DNA from: Pseudomonadota bacterium
GTDB taxonomy: Bacteria; Pseudomonadota; Gammaproteobacteria; Xanthomonadales; Xanthomonadaceae
NCBI GenBank assembly: GCA_023392975.1
Contig: JAEWNA010000108.1
Location: 1-24,272, forward strand
Direction of reading: 5' to 3'
DNA: 24,272 nt
Of this stretch, positions 16,724 to 24,272 are shown one piece after another. The stretch's first letter is position 1, and each line of letters begins with the position of its first letter. The notes below the pieces were generated by a model. That model was not told the DNA's origin. It searched no databases and was given only the letters and a program-made list of their open reading frames with translations. The position numbers and the translations under genes are program-made.

Positions 16724-17419
16724 ATGCCGACCGACACGCGCCGCCGCATTGGCGCGCTCGCCCTGCTCTGCCTGCTGCCGATGGCGACGCATGCCGGGGA
16801 ACTCGCGCGACAGATGATGCCCACGCCGCTGGCACCGGGCGGAACGAGTCGTCTGACCCTCGCGATGCCGTCGACGCTCGATCCCCGCGAAGACGTCTGG
16901 GTGGTCTACCGGATGTATGCGATCTCGGCCAAGGACGACCCGAGCGGCGACATCGTCATGAGCGGCAGCTTCGACGGCGTGCAGACGCCGATGGGCGACA
17001 TGACGGTCGTGTTCTCGGCATCGCGGATGGACAAGACGACCTCCGCGGGCACGATCGGGCAACAGCTCGAAGCGGCCCACGGCAAGCACAGCGATGCCGA
17101 ACTGGTCGCGACCATGGGCCAGGGGCTGTTCGACGCCTACACCGCGCTCAATCGCAGGCAGGGGGCGATCCTGCAGGGCACGATCCTCAAGACGCTGCCC
17201 CCGCCCGGCGAGGAGCGGCCGCCGTTGCTGGTCGAGGTGGAGCGCGACAGCGACCTGCATCCGGCCGGCGTCGAGGTGATCGTCGGCCAGGGCGACCTGC
17301 CACCCGACCTGGCGGTCCCGCTCGGGCAGCGACCGGCATTCCGCTTCGGCAAGCTGCTGTTCGTGCTCGCCCTGCTGGGCATTGCGGCATGGTCGATGCG
17401 GCGCCTGCGCCGCATGTGA
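16724..17419 (+). CDS. Exported protein of unknown function with C-terminal membrane anchor
   Basis: 231 residues; ATG 16724 with GGGGAA 8 nt upstream. A Sec signal peptide is clear (RRRIGALALLCLLPMATHA, cleavage near residue 24). The mature part is predicted beta-rich and then helical (TAGTIGQQLEAAHGKHSDAE is not exact; the visible segment runs TIGQQLEAAHGKHSDAELVA). It has one C-terminal hydrophobic helix (about 209-225) followed by basic MRRLRRM, which suggests a periplasmic domain tethered by its C-terminus. I recognise no family. It starts 41 nt after the AlkB-like gene, on the same strand, so the two may be co-transcribed. A weak stem-loop sits between them. A link to hydrocarbon or membrane-lipid metabolism would rest on position alone. 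Confidence 0.8.
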   Translation: MPTDTRRRIGALALLCLLPMATHAGELARQMMPTPLAPGGTSRLTLAMPSTLDPREDVWVVYRMYAISAKDDPSGDIVMSGSFDGVQTPMGDMTVVFSASRMDKTTSAGTIGQQLEAAHGKHSDAELVATMGQGLFDAYTALNRRQGAILQGTILKTLPPPGEERPPLLVEVERDSDLHPAGVEVIVGQGDLPPDLAVPLGQRPAFRFGKLLFVLALLGIAAWSMRRLRRM

Positions 17420-17449
17420 ACCGGGGCGCATCCGCCGTCGTCCACAGCG

Positions 17450-17624
17450 CCTGTGGACAACCTGCGCATGAAGTTGTGGACGAAACGCTGCAGCCCCGGC
17501 ACCGTGCGGCCCGCAGACGATTGGCGCAATTTTCGCCACTTGAAACGCGCGATCGCAGTGGCGAAAATTCCGCCAATCGTCTGCAGGGCCCGCCACGACT
17601 GGGCTGCAGCAGGTTGTCCACAGG
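17450..17624. repeat. 175-bp nested imperfect palindrome (fold-back structure)
   Basis: Core arms 17513-17540 and 17557-17584 match at 27 of 28 positions; the mismatch is C17527 against C17570. The loop is 16 nt. Next outward, GGCCC-type bases pair with one bulge, then GCTGCAGCCC (17487-17496) pairs exactly with 17601-17610. Outermost, CCTGTGGACAACCTGC (17450-17465) pairs exactly with 17609-17624. The left arm has about 22 extra nt (near 17466-17487) with no partner on the right. No target-site duplication is visible at the ends. Confidence 0.85.
17522..17575. promoter_or_regulatory. Paired dyad sites TGGCG-N7-CGCCA
   Basis: Each core arm of the large palindrome contains a dyad: TGGCGCAATTTTCGCCA (17522-17538) and TGGCGAAAATTCCGCCA (17559-17575). 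Each has 5-bp arms around an AATT-type centre, and their centres are 37 bp apart. The form is that of a protein-binding operator pair. I cannot name the regulator. Confidence 0.35.
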
Positions 17625-17637
17625 ATTGCCCCACCGC

Positions 17638-17660
17638 TTGCCCACAACCCTTGTGGGCAA
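17638..17660. repeat. 10-bp perfect hairpin TTGCCCACAA/TTGTGGGCAA
   Basis: Arms 17638-17647 and 17651-17660 are exact reverse complements with a CCC loop. Each arm contains a one-mismatch DnaA-box-like 9-mer. Confidence 0.7.
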
Positions 17661-17715
17661 ACGCAACGCAAGAACTCAGGCGTGCTGCGACGGACGAATC
17701 GTCGCGGTGTTCACA

Positions 17716-17747
17716 GGTGCGGACGCGTCAATCGTCGCGTCCGCACC
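17716..17747 (-). terminator. 12-bp hairpin downstream of the duplicated-domain gene
   Basis: GGTGCGGACGCG (17716-17727) and CGCGTCCGCACC (17736-17747) form a perfect 12-bp stem with an 8-nt loop, 26 nt beyond the stop of the minus-strand gene ending at 17774. It lacks a T-run, so it is a terminator-like structure of moderate likelihood. Confidence 0.5.
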
Positions 17748-17773
17748 GTGATCGAAGAACAGGCGACGCAGGC

Positions 17774-18565
17774 TCAGTCGCACTTGTGCGCGGCGCGGAG
17801 CAGCGCGTTGCAGGCGGCCTGGTTGGTCTTGCCCTGGTCGCGCGACCCCTTGGTGAAGTCCGTGCAGAGGGCATCGGAACTGCCGGCGGTCCCGAAGGTC
17901 GCGATCTTGCCCAGACGCGAGGCTTCGATGATCTGGCACTTGTACGTCTTGCCGCCGTTGGTCCGCACGGTGTACTCGGTGGCCTTCTGCCCCACGTTCG
18001 AATCGACCGGCTGCTGCGCGGTCACGACGAACTGGCTCGGCTCCACGCCGATCGCCGTCGAGATCTTCTTCGCGTCCTTGTCGCTGACCGCGATCGGCGA
18101 GGACGCCTTCGGCTTGCCGCCCGCGGCGGCCGCATTCGCGCCCTTTCCGGCGGGGGCGGCCGCGGCCCGGCCCTTGCCGCCGGTCGAACCGGAGAACTGG
18201 GTGCACAGCGCGTCGGCGTTGCCGGCGGTGCCGAACGAGAAGAACTTGCCGGCGCGCGAAGCCTCGATGATCTGGCACTTGTACGTCTTGCCGCCGTTGG
18301 TGCGGACGGTGTACTCGGTGGTCTTCTGGCCGGCGTTGGAATCGACCGCCTCCTGGTTGGTGACGGCGAAATCGCCCACTTCCTCGCCGATCGCCATCGA
18401 GATCTTCTTCGCGGCCTTGTCGCTGATCTCCACCGTCCCCTTGTCGCCGGAATCCGCGGGGGGCGTCTCGGCCGCAGCCGGACGGGTGCGGGCGCCCGCA
18501 CCGGCGGCAAGCGTGCCGGCCAGCAAGGCGAGGAAGACGAGGGTGGTCGCGTGGGGGCGTTTCAT
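17774..18565 (-). CDS. Exported protein with tandemly duplicated domain, function unknown
   Basis: 263 residues; ATG 18565 with AGGAG 8 nt upstream. A Sec signal peptide covers about residues 1-25 (TTLVFLALLAGTLAAGAGA). Two homologous domains follow, about 47-126 and 160-239, offset by exactly 113 residues. They are joined by an Ala/Gly/Lys-rich linker (about 127-158). A 22-residue stretch (83-104 and 196-217, including VRTNGGKTYKCQII) is identical in both. Each domain has a matching pair of cysteines (C97/C121 and C210/C234), probably a disulfide in the periplasm. Two more (C252, C262) lie in a C-terminal extension. The DNA of the copies shares a 38-nt identical run (17925-17962 and 18264-18301), suggesting recent duplication or gene conversion. 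I recognise no family. It is monocistronic; folP upstream ends about 220 nt away. Confidence 0.85.
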   Translation of the reverse strand: MKRPHATTLVFLALLAGTLAAGAGARTRPAAAETPPADSGDKGTVEISDKAAKKISMAIGEEVGDFAVTNQEAVDSNAGQKTTEYTVRTNGGKTYKCQIIEASRAGKFFSFGTAGNADALCTQFSGSTGGKGRAAAAPAGKGANAAAAGGKPKASSPIAVSDKDAKKISTAIGVEPSQFVVTAQQPVDSNVGQKATEYTVRTNGGKTYKCQIIEASRLGKIATFGTAGSSDALCTDFTKGSRDQGKTNQAACNALLRAAHKCD

Positions 18566-18675
18566 GGTCAATCTCCTGATCGATCGAAGCGGATCGTCCT
18601 GTCCGGGCGCTTCCTCGCGCATGCCTTGCGGCATCCGTTCTGGCCATCGCCTGGGCCGGAACAACATGGCAGCCA

Positions 18676-18704
18676 TACTGTGTCAGGGTCGTGGCTTTCG
18701 CAAC
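18676..18704 (-). promoter_or_regulatory. Possible promoter of the duplicated-domain gene
   Basis: On the minus strand TTGCGA (18704-18699) and CAGTAT (18681-18676) are 17 nt apart, about 110 nt upstream of the ATG at 18565. Both hexamers match the consensus only partly, so this is a weak candidate. Confidence 0.25.
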
Positions 18705-18787
18705 CGGGCGGTCTTCACGAAACGGGACTTGCGGCCTGGATGTCGCGCCAGCAACGCGCCTGCCGGCGCTTCGACAGGACCGGCGCG

Positions 18788-19687
18788 TCAGTCCTCGTCC
18801 GGCCAGCGGATGCCCGCGGCGACCGGCTTCGCTTTCGGCATCGGCACCGATGCCACCGCATGCCAGACCTTCAGTGCGTCGACGGTCGCGGCCACGTCGT
18901 GCACGCGCACCAGCGCCGCGCCGCGCTGCACCGCGATCAGGTGCGCGGCGACGGAACCGGAGACGCGATCGCGCAGGTCGTCACGACCGGTCAGCTCGCC
19001 GATCGTGCGCTTCCGGGACAAGCCGGCCAGCACCGGCACGCCGAGGTCGGCGAAACGCTCGAAGCGTGCGAGCAGCGCGAGGTTGTGCGCGGTGGTCTTG
19101 CCGAACCCGAAGCCCGGGTCGACCACGATCCGCTTCTTGTCGATGCCGGCCATCTCGGCCGAGAAGATCCGCTCGGCGAGGAAGCGATGGACGTCGGCGA
19201 CCACATCCTCGTACTCGGGCGCGTCCTGCATCGACCGCGGCTCGCCCTGCATGTGCATCAGCACCACCGGCACGCCCAGCGCCGCGGCCGCATCGAGGGC
19301 GCCCTCGCGCCGCAGCGCGCACACATCGTTGATCATGCTGGCACCGGCCGCGACCGCGGCGCGCATCACCTCCGGCTTCGAGGTGTCGATGCTGATCGGC
19401 AGCGTCGTCGCCTGCGCCAGCCGTTCGATCACCGGGATCACCCGCGCCAGCTCCTCGTCGACGGACACGTCCGCCGCGCCTGGCCGGGTCGACTCGCCGC
19501 CGATGTCGAGCAGGTCCGCGCCCTCGTCCGCGAGCCGGAGCGCATGCGCGACCGCAGCCTCGACCGTGGCGTGTTCGCCGCCGTCGGAGAACGAATCCGG
19601 GGTGACGTTGACGATGCCCATCACCCGCGGGCGATCGAGGGCCAGCACGCGACCTGCACAGTCGAGCCGGGGAGCGATGTCGAACAT
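18788..19687 (-). CDS. folP: Dihydropteroate synthase
   Basis: Condenses p-aminobenzoate with dihydropterin pyrophosphate to dihydropteroate in folate synthesis; it is the sulfonamide target. 299 residues from ATG 19687. Signatures are GIVNVTPDSFSDGG (24-37), DIGGESTRPGA (61-71), SIDTSKPEVMRAA, GASMINDVCALR, LMHMQGEPRSMQ, VVDPGFGFGKT and the pterin-site GLSRKR, all intact. A longer frame upstream would run through the terminator at 19705-19730 and is rejected. It lies downstream of ftsH as in E. coli (ftsH-folP). The hairpin between them suggests partial separation of transcription. No glmM follows here; an unrelated exported-protein gene lies downstream. Confidence 0.97.
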   Translation of the reverse strand: MFDIAPRLDCAGRVLALDRPRVMGIVNVTPDSFSDGGEHATVEAAVAHALRLADEGADLLDIGGESTRPGAADVSVDEELARVIPVIERLAQATTLPISIDTSKPEVMRAAVAAGASMINDVCALRREGALDAAAALGVPVVLMHMQGEPRSMQDAPEYEDVVADVHRFLAERIFSAEMAGIDKKRIVVDPGFGFGKTTAHNLALLARFERFADLGVPVLAGLSRKRTIGELTGRDDLRDRVSGSVAAHLIAVQRGAALVRVHDVAATVDALKVWHAVASVPMPKAKPVAAGIRWPDED

Positions 19688-19704
19688 GGGCACCGGAAAC
19701 GAGG

Positions 19705-19730
19705 AAAGGCCAGAGTGGACTCTGGCCTTT
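19705..19730 (-). terminator. Hairpin between ftsH and folP
   Basis: AAAGGCCAGAG (19705-19715), loop TGGA, CTCTGGCCTTT (19720-19730): an 11-bp perfect stem. The T-run on the minus strand is short (TTTCC), so it may attenuate transcription from ftsH into folP rather than stop it completely. It is only 18 nt upstream of the folP start. Confidence 0.7.
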
Positions 19731-19780
19731 CGGGATGCGGCTGGCAAGCGCGGGGACGCGCCGGAATGAGGCGCGCCGGA

Positions 19781-19795
19781 ATCCCGGCGCCGGGA

Positions 19796-19796
<1 letters not shown>
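19781..19796. repeat. 16-bp perfect palindrome at the ftsH stop codon
   Basis: ATCCCGGCGCCGGGAT is its own reverse complement and abuts the ftsH TGA. An 11-nt direct repeat CGCGCCGGAAT (19757-19767 and 19772-19782) lies beside it. It could add to the ftsH 3'-end structure. Confidence 0.55.
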
Positions 19797-21703
<1,907 letters not shown>

Positions 21704-21709
21704 GTACCG

Positions 21710-22363
21710 CTACACCTCTCGCCCGTGGGCATTCATCTCGTCGGCGCGCCGGCCACGTGCCAGCGCGTACACCTCCGGAGACCGCTTGCGCGAGGCCTCC
21801 GGCTTGCGGATCGACACCTTCTCATACCTCCGGCGAAGATCGCGCACGTAGTCATCGAAACCCACGCCCTGGAACAGCTTGATCAGGAACGTCCCGCCGG
21901 GGCGCAGGTGCCGGTCGGCAAAATCCATCGCCAGCTCGGCAAGGTACATGGCGCGCGGCATGTCGACCGCATCCACTCCACTCTTATTGGGGGCCATGTC
22001 GGAGAGCACAAGGTCGACCGGCTGCCCGTCCAGCATGGATTCAAGCCGTGAGAGGACCCCATCCTCCCTGAAGTCCCCATGAAGGAACTCGACCCCGGCC
22101 AGCGGCGGCATCTCCAGGATGTCCAGCGCCAGCACCCGCCCGGTGTCGCCGAGTTCGCGCCGGACCCACTGCGACCACCCGCCCGGGGCGGCCCCCAGGT
22201 CGACCACGGTCATGCCGGGGCGCAGCAGGCGGTCGCGCGCGACCAGTTCCTCCAGCTTGTACACCGCGCGCGAGCGCATGCCTTCCGCGCGCGCCCTCTT
22301 CACGAACGGGTCGGAATGGTGCTCCTTGAGCCAGCGCTGGCTGCTCTTGCTGCGGGCGGGCAT
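21710..22363 (-). CDS. rlmE: 23S rRNA 2'-O-ribose methyltransferase RlmE (FtsJ/RrmJ)
   Basis: SAM-dependent methylation of the ribose of U2552 in the 23S rRNA A-loop (E. coli numbering), a late step in 50S assembly. 217 residues from ATG 22363, giving MPARSKSSQRWLKEHHSDPF as in the family. The SAM site is VVDLGAAPGGWSQW (53-66). The K-D-K-E catalytic set is present as K36 (YKLEEL), D122 (SDMAPN), K162 (LIKLFQG) and E197 (SPEVYALA). The upstream in-frame extension is rejected because it would run into the divergent yhbY gene. The 70-bp gap to yhbY must hold promoters for both; TATCAT on the minus strand (22396-22391) is a plausible -10 for rlmE, without a good -35. It is co-transcribed with ftsH. 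Confidence 0.97.
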   Translation of the reverse strand: MPARSKSSQRWLKEHHSDPFVKRARAEGMRSRAVYKLEELVARDRLLRPGMTVVDLGAAPGGWSQWVRRELGDTGRVLALDILEMPPLAGVEFLHGDFREDGVLSRLESMLDGQPVDLVLSDMAPNKSGVDAVDMPRAMYLAELAMDFADRHLRPGGTFLIKLFQGVGFDDYVRDLRRRYEKVSIRKPEASRKRSPEVYALARGRRADEMNAHGREV

Positions 22364-22433
22364 GGGCGGGCGCGGGATGGGCGGCCCTGCATGATACCCT
22401 GCGCGCCCTCCACGAACCTTGCTGCCAGCTGCC

Positions 22434-22736
22434 ATGTCGACCGTCCTCACCCCGGCCCAGACCCGATTCCTGCGCGGCATGGCCCACGGCCTGCGCGCGA
22501 TGCTCCAGGTCGGCGGCAAGGGGGTCACCGACAACCTGGTGGCGGAGCTGGACCTGGCGCTGGAGCACCACGAGCTGGTGAAGGTGAAGGTCGCCGCGGC
22601 CGAGCGCGAGGAACGCGACGCCATGATCGCCCGCCTCGCCGACGCCACCGGGGCGGCGCTGGTGCAGCGCATCGGCCACACCGCGGTGTTCTACCGGCCC
22701 AGCCGCGATCACCGGGAAATCGTCCTCCCGCGCTAG
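22434..22736 (+). CDS. yhbY: Ribosome assembly RNA-binding protein YhbY
   Basis: 100-residue CRM-domain (CRS1-YhbY) protein that associates with pre-50S particles. ATG 22434 gives MSTVLTPAQTRFLRGMAHGL. An upstream in-frame ATG at 22419 adds only five residues and is less typical. The GxxG RNA-binding loop is GGKG at 27-30 in MLQVGGKGVTDNLVAEL. It is followed by ELVKVKV and the C-terminal IGHTAVFYRPSRD, all standard for the family. It is divergent from rlmE, as in E. coli, so two large-subunit assembly genes flank one intergenic region. The next gene starts 10 nt after its stop. Confidence 0.95.
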   Translation: MSTVLTPAQTRFLRGMAHGLRAMLQVGGKGVTDNLVAELDLALEHHELVKVKVAAAEREERDAMIARLADATGAALVQRIGHTAVFYRPSRDHREIVLPR

Positions 22737-22745
22737 GATGCGGCG

Positions 22746-23120
22746 ATGGACCTGATCCTGGAAAACCCCGACTACGACTACTTCCTGCGCGGCGCCGACG
22801 CCCGGCAGGCCCTGGTCAACGACCGGCGGCTGCACGCCAGCTTCCTGGTCTCGCCGAACCGGCTGGTGGAAGGCTGGCCGGTGCGCGATGTGTTGGCGAT
22901 GCGGCCCGAGGACCTCGAGCCGGCGCTGGAACTCGGGCCCGAGGTGGTGCTGCTGGGCACCGGTGGGCACCAGGCATTCCCGCCCCCGGCGGTGATGGCC
23001 GCCTGCCTGCAGCGCGGCATCGGCCTGGAGGCGATGACCAATGCCGCCGCTGCGCGCACCTACACGGTGATGGCGAGCGAGGAGCGCAAGGTGGTGGCGG
23101 CGTTCATCCTGCCGGGCTGA
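22746..23120 (+). CDS. Mth938-like domain protein (DUF498 family)
   Basis: 124-residue soluble protein from ATG 22746, 9 nt after the yhbY stop and presumably co-transcribed. The alpha/beta fold signature of the Mth938/NDUFAF3 family is visible: DYFLRGADARQALVNDRRL, SFLVSPNRLVEGWPV, PEVVLLGTGGHQAFPPP and GIGLEAMTNAAAARTYTVMA. No catalytic activity is established for bacterial members; the mitochondrial relative NDUFAF3 acts in complex I assembly (family knowledge). It converges on the nlpD-type gene with only 31 bp between stops, and no clear terminator is visible there. Confidence 0.92.
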   Translation: MDLILENPDYDYFLRGADARQALVNDRRLHASFLVSPNRLVEGWPVRDVLAMRPEDLEPALELGPEVVLLGTGGHQAFPPPAVMAACLQRGIGLEAMTNAAAARTYTVMASEERKVVAAFILPG

Positions 23121-23151
23121 CCGCGCCCGCGGCGCGGCGCCCGTCCACGGA

Positions 23152-23946
23152 CTAACGCTTCGGCAGGTACAGCAACGGATCGACCGGCTTGCCGTTGTAG
23201 CGGATCTCGAAGTGCAGCATGTCCCGCGAGGCGCCACTGCGGCCGACCTCGGCGATCTGCTGCCCGCCCTTGACCAGCTCGCCCTCGTTGACCATCCGGT
23301 TGCGGTTGTGGCCGTACGCGGACAGCCACTGGTCGCTGTGCTTGATGATGATCAGCTCGCCGTAGCCCACCAGCCCGGAACCGGAGTACACGACGGTGCC
23401 GTCGGCGGTCGCGCGCACCGGCGCGCCGCCGGTGGCGGCGATGTCGATGCCCTGGCGGGTCGGGTCGCCGTCCCGGTAGGAGCTGAGCAGGTTGCCGTCC
23501 ACCGGCCAGCTCCACTTGATCGAATTGGCGACGGCCTTCCCCGTCGGCGTCGGCGCCGGCCTGCTCGCCGGGGGCTGCGGCCTGGTGGCGGGCGGCGAGG
23601 AGGAAGGGCGGGTGCCTGCGGTGCTGCGCGGCGGCATCCGCCCCGCATTGGAGTCGGGGTAGAGCTTCAGGCGCTGGCCCGGGTAGATCGTGTACGGCGG
23701 CGGGATGTTGTTCCAGGCCGCCAGGTCCAGGGTGCTGATGCCGTTGTTGGTGGCGATGCGGTAGAGGTTGTCGCCTCGCTTGACCACGGTGGTCGCCCCG
23801 TACTTCGGGGTCGACCCGGAAGCACTCCCGGTCCGGGTCACGGTGCTGGACGCGCAGGCGGCGATGAGGCAGGCCACCGCCACCAGCGCGACCGGTCGCA
23901 GGACGCGCCCCATCCGGGAACCACGGGTCTTGTTGTCGTTGCTCAT
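23152..23946 (-). CDS. nlpD: NlpD-like lipoprotein with LysM and degenerate LytM (M23) domains
   Basis: 264 residues from ATG 23946. A lipoprotein signal with lipobox LIAAC places the acylated cysteine at 31. A LysM peptidoglycan-binding domain spans about 52-95 (VVKRGDNLYRIATNNGISTLDL, given here in part). A Pro/Ser/Arg linker and a C-terminal LytM domain (about 145-262) follow. The LytM metal site is incomplete: the first ligand position of HxxxD is R164 (RQGID, Asp168 kept), and the HxH motif reads M243-L-H245. E. coli NlpD is likewise inactive and works by activating the amidase AmiC at division, so this protein is probably an amidase activator and not a peptidase. The motif YGHN (His212) is kept. 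It follows the ExoD-like gene by 28 nt on the same strand. Confidence 0.93.
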   Translation of the reverse strand: MSNDNKTRGSRMGRVLRPVALVAVACLIAACASSTVTRTGSASGSTPKYGATTVVKRGDNLYRIATNNGISTLDLAAWNNIPPPYTIYPGQRLKLYPDSNAGRMPPRSTAGTRPSSSPPATRPQPPASRPAPTPTGKAVANSIKWSWPVDGNLLSSYRDGDPTRQGIDIAATGGAPVRATADGTVVYSGSGLVGYGELIIIKHSDQWLSAYGHNRNRMVNEGELVKGGQQIAEVGRSGASRDMLHFEIRYNGKPVDPLLYLPKR

Positions 23947-23974
23947 GCGCCTCGTTGTGCCCTCTGTCCGGGGG

Positions 23975-24272
23975 TCAGCCGGTGAAGCGTTGCCACAGCC
24001 CGTGGGCCAGCACGCCACCGCCGCCGATCAGGATCGCGAAATAGATCATCGTACCGATGTTGGCCAGGTGCCCCAGCAGCACCGCCACGCCGTCGCGCTG
24101 GATCAGCCCCACGGCATAGAACAGCAGCGCCAGTGCAGGGAAGGTATTGCTGAAGGGGATGAACCCGAACGGCGCCATCAGCAACAGCGCGGCCAGCACG
24201 AAGGCGAGGTTGGTCACCAGCAGCGCCGCGCGCCCGCGCACCAGGAACGGCAGGCGGTGCGGCCGGCTGACC
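23975..24272 (-). CDS. ExoD-family membrane protein (5' end outside window)
   Basis: Last 98 codons of a minus-strand gene that remains open to the window edge (the frame reads SRPHRLPFLVRGRAALL before the first internal GTG at 24241). About three hydrophobic segments are visible. The motif APFGFIPFSNTFPALALLFY followed by AVGLIQRDGVAVLLGHL is characteristic of ExoD-like proteins, named from a Rhizobium exopolysaccharide locus. The function in most bacteria is not known. The start and roughly the first half are missing, since the family is usually near 200 residues. It ends 28 nt before nlpD and is probably in the same transcript. Confidence 0.85.
   Translation of the reverse strand, partial: VSRPHRLPFLVRGRAALLVTNLAFVLAALLLMAPFGFIPFSNTFPALALLFYAVGLIQRDGVAVLLGHLANIGTMIYFAILIGGGGVLAHGLWQRFTG

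Larger units (their letters stand above)
17438..17660. promoter_or_regulatory. Cluster of six DnaA-box-like 9-mers
   Basis: TTGTCCACA is the DnaA box form favoured in high-GC genomes. Exact copies are at 17614-17622 (plus) and 17452-17460 (minus). One-mismatch copies are TCGTCCACA at 17438-17446 (plus) and 17475-17483 (minus), and TTGCCCACA at 17638-17646 (plus) and 17652-17660 (minus). They are arranged symmetrically about the central palindrome. Binding by DnaA is an inference. No AT-rich unwinding element is visible. Confidence 0.45.
17420..17773. other. 354-bp gene-free region dense in inverted repeats
   Basis: No credible coding frame. The region carries, from left to right: an 8-bp dyad (17440-17458), an exact 16-bp inverted repeat (17450-17465 with 17609-17624), a 10-bp pair (17487-17496 with 17601-17610), a 28-nt pair with one mismatch (17513-17540 with 17557-17584), a 10-bp hairpin (17638-17660) and a 12-bp hairpin (17716-17747). 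The second to fourth items share one centre near 17540-17550. It lies between the ends of two convergent genes, where promoters are not needed. Confidence 0.85.

Noticed and set aside
13848..16835. 995-codon minus-strand frame antisense to the AlkB-like gene and out of frame with putP
   Set aside because: Composition is Arg/Ala/Gln-rich with no domain, and it conflicts with two clear membrane protein genes.
17450..17624. Insertion sequence or MITE
   Set aside because: The arms are not at a defined terminus, no target-site duplication is visible, and there is no transposase in the window. A non-autonomous repeat cannot be excluded without the genome.
17438..17747. Chromosomal replication origin (oriC)
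   Set aside because: DnaA-like boxes are present, but there is no AT-rich unwinding region and no dnaA, dnaN, rpmH, parAB or gidA neighbour. Kept only as a DnaA-box cluster.
17438..17747. CRISPR array
   Set aside because: The repeats are inverted and of different lengths, with no regular spacers and no cas genes.

Overview
The window is high-GC proteobacterial chromosome. Its gene content and order (ftsY ... mutY-yggX; miaA-hfq-hflX-hflK-hflC with purA beyond; rlmE-ftsH-folP; yhbY divergent from rlmE; an nlpD-type gene) point to a gammaproteobacterium, most likely the Xanthomonadaceae/Lysobacteraceae (Lysobacter/Luteimonas-like). This placement is an inference from synteny and protein motifs; no 16S gene is present. 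Almost all of the window is core housekeeping DNA. No transposase, integrase, CRISPR array or prophage gene is visible.

Layout. (1) 1-3954, plus strand: a tightly packed run of ftsY (5' end outside the window), an AsmA-like membrane protein, a small two-helix zinc-ribbon protein, mutY and yggX. The first four overlap or nearly abut. (2) 3903-4675: a small lipoprotein gene on the minus strand whose 3' end overlaps yggX, then tRNA-Phe(GAA) with a recognisable promoter and a terminator. (3) 4799-8090, minus: purA, then a secreted metzincin-type metalloprotease lying between purA and hflC, with REP-like palindromes on both sides. A 604-bp gene-free stretch separates the protease from hflC. (4) 8695-13643, minus: hflC, hflK, hflX, hfq, miaA, i.e. 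the membrane protease modulator HflKC, the ribosome GTPase HflX, the RNA chaperone Hfq and the tRNA prenyltransferase. (5) 13646-15460, minus: a 100-aa unknown and the sodium/proline symporter putP, both abutting miaA. (6) 15594-17419, plus: an AlkB-type membrane di-iron hydroxylase and an exported protein of unknown function. (7) 17420-17773: a gene-free stretch full of inverted repeats and DnaA-box-like 9-mers. (8) 17774-22363, minus: an exported protein with a tandemly duplicated domain, folP, ftsH and rlmE. (9) 22434-23120, plus: yhbY and an Mth938-like protein. (10) 23152-24272, minus: an NlpD-like lipoprotein with a degenerate LytM domain, and an ExoD-family membrane protein running off the window end.

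How the genes work together. FtsH and its modulator HflKC are both here, about 9 kb apart, with RlmE directly upstream of FtsH as in E. coli. Hfq, HflX and MiaA form the classic post-transcriptional/translation cluster. FtsY (membrane targeting), MutY (8-oxoG:A repair) and YggX (iron trafficking and oxidant protection) form a separate co-directional cluster.

The least explained item is the 17438-17747 region. It has a 28-nt inverted repeat with one mismatch, nested inside an exact 16-bp inverted repeat that carries TTGTCCACA, plus four one-mismatch versions of that 9-mer and further hairpins. It is not next to dnaA/rpmH, so it is not an obvious oriC. A DnaA-binding control locus, a fold-back element or a structured RNA are all possible.
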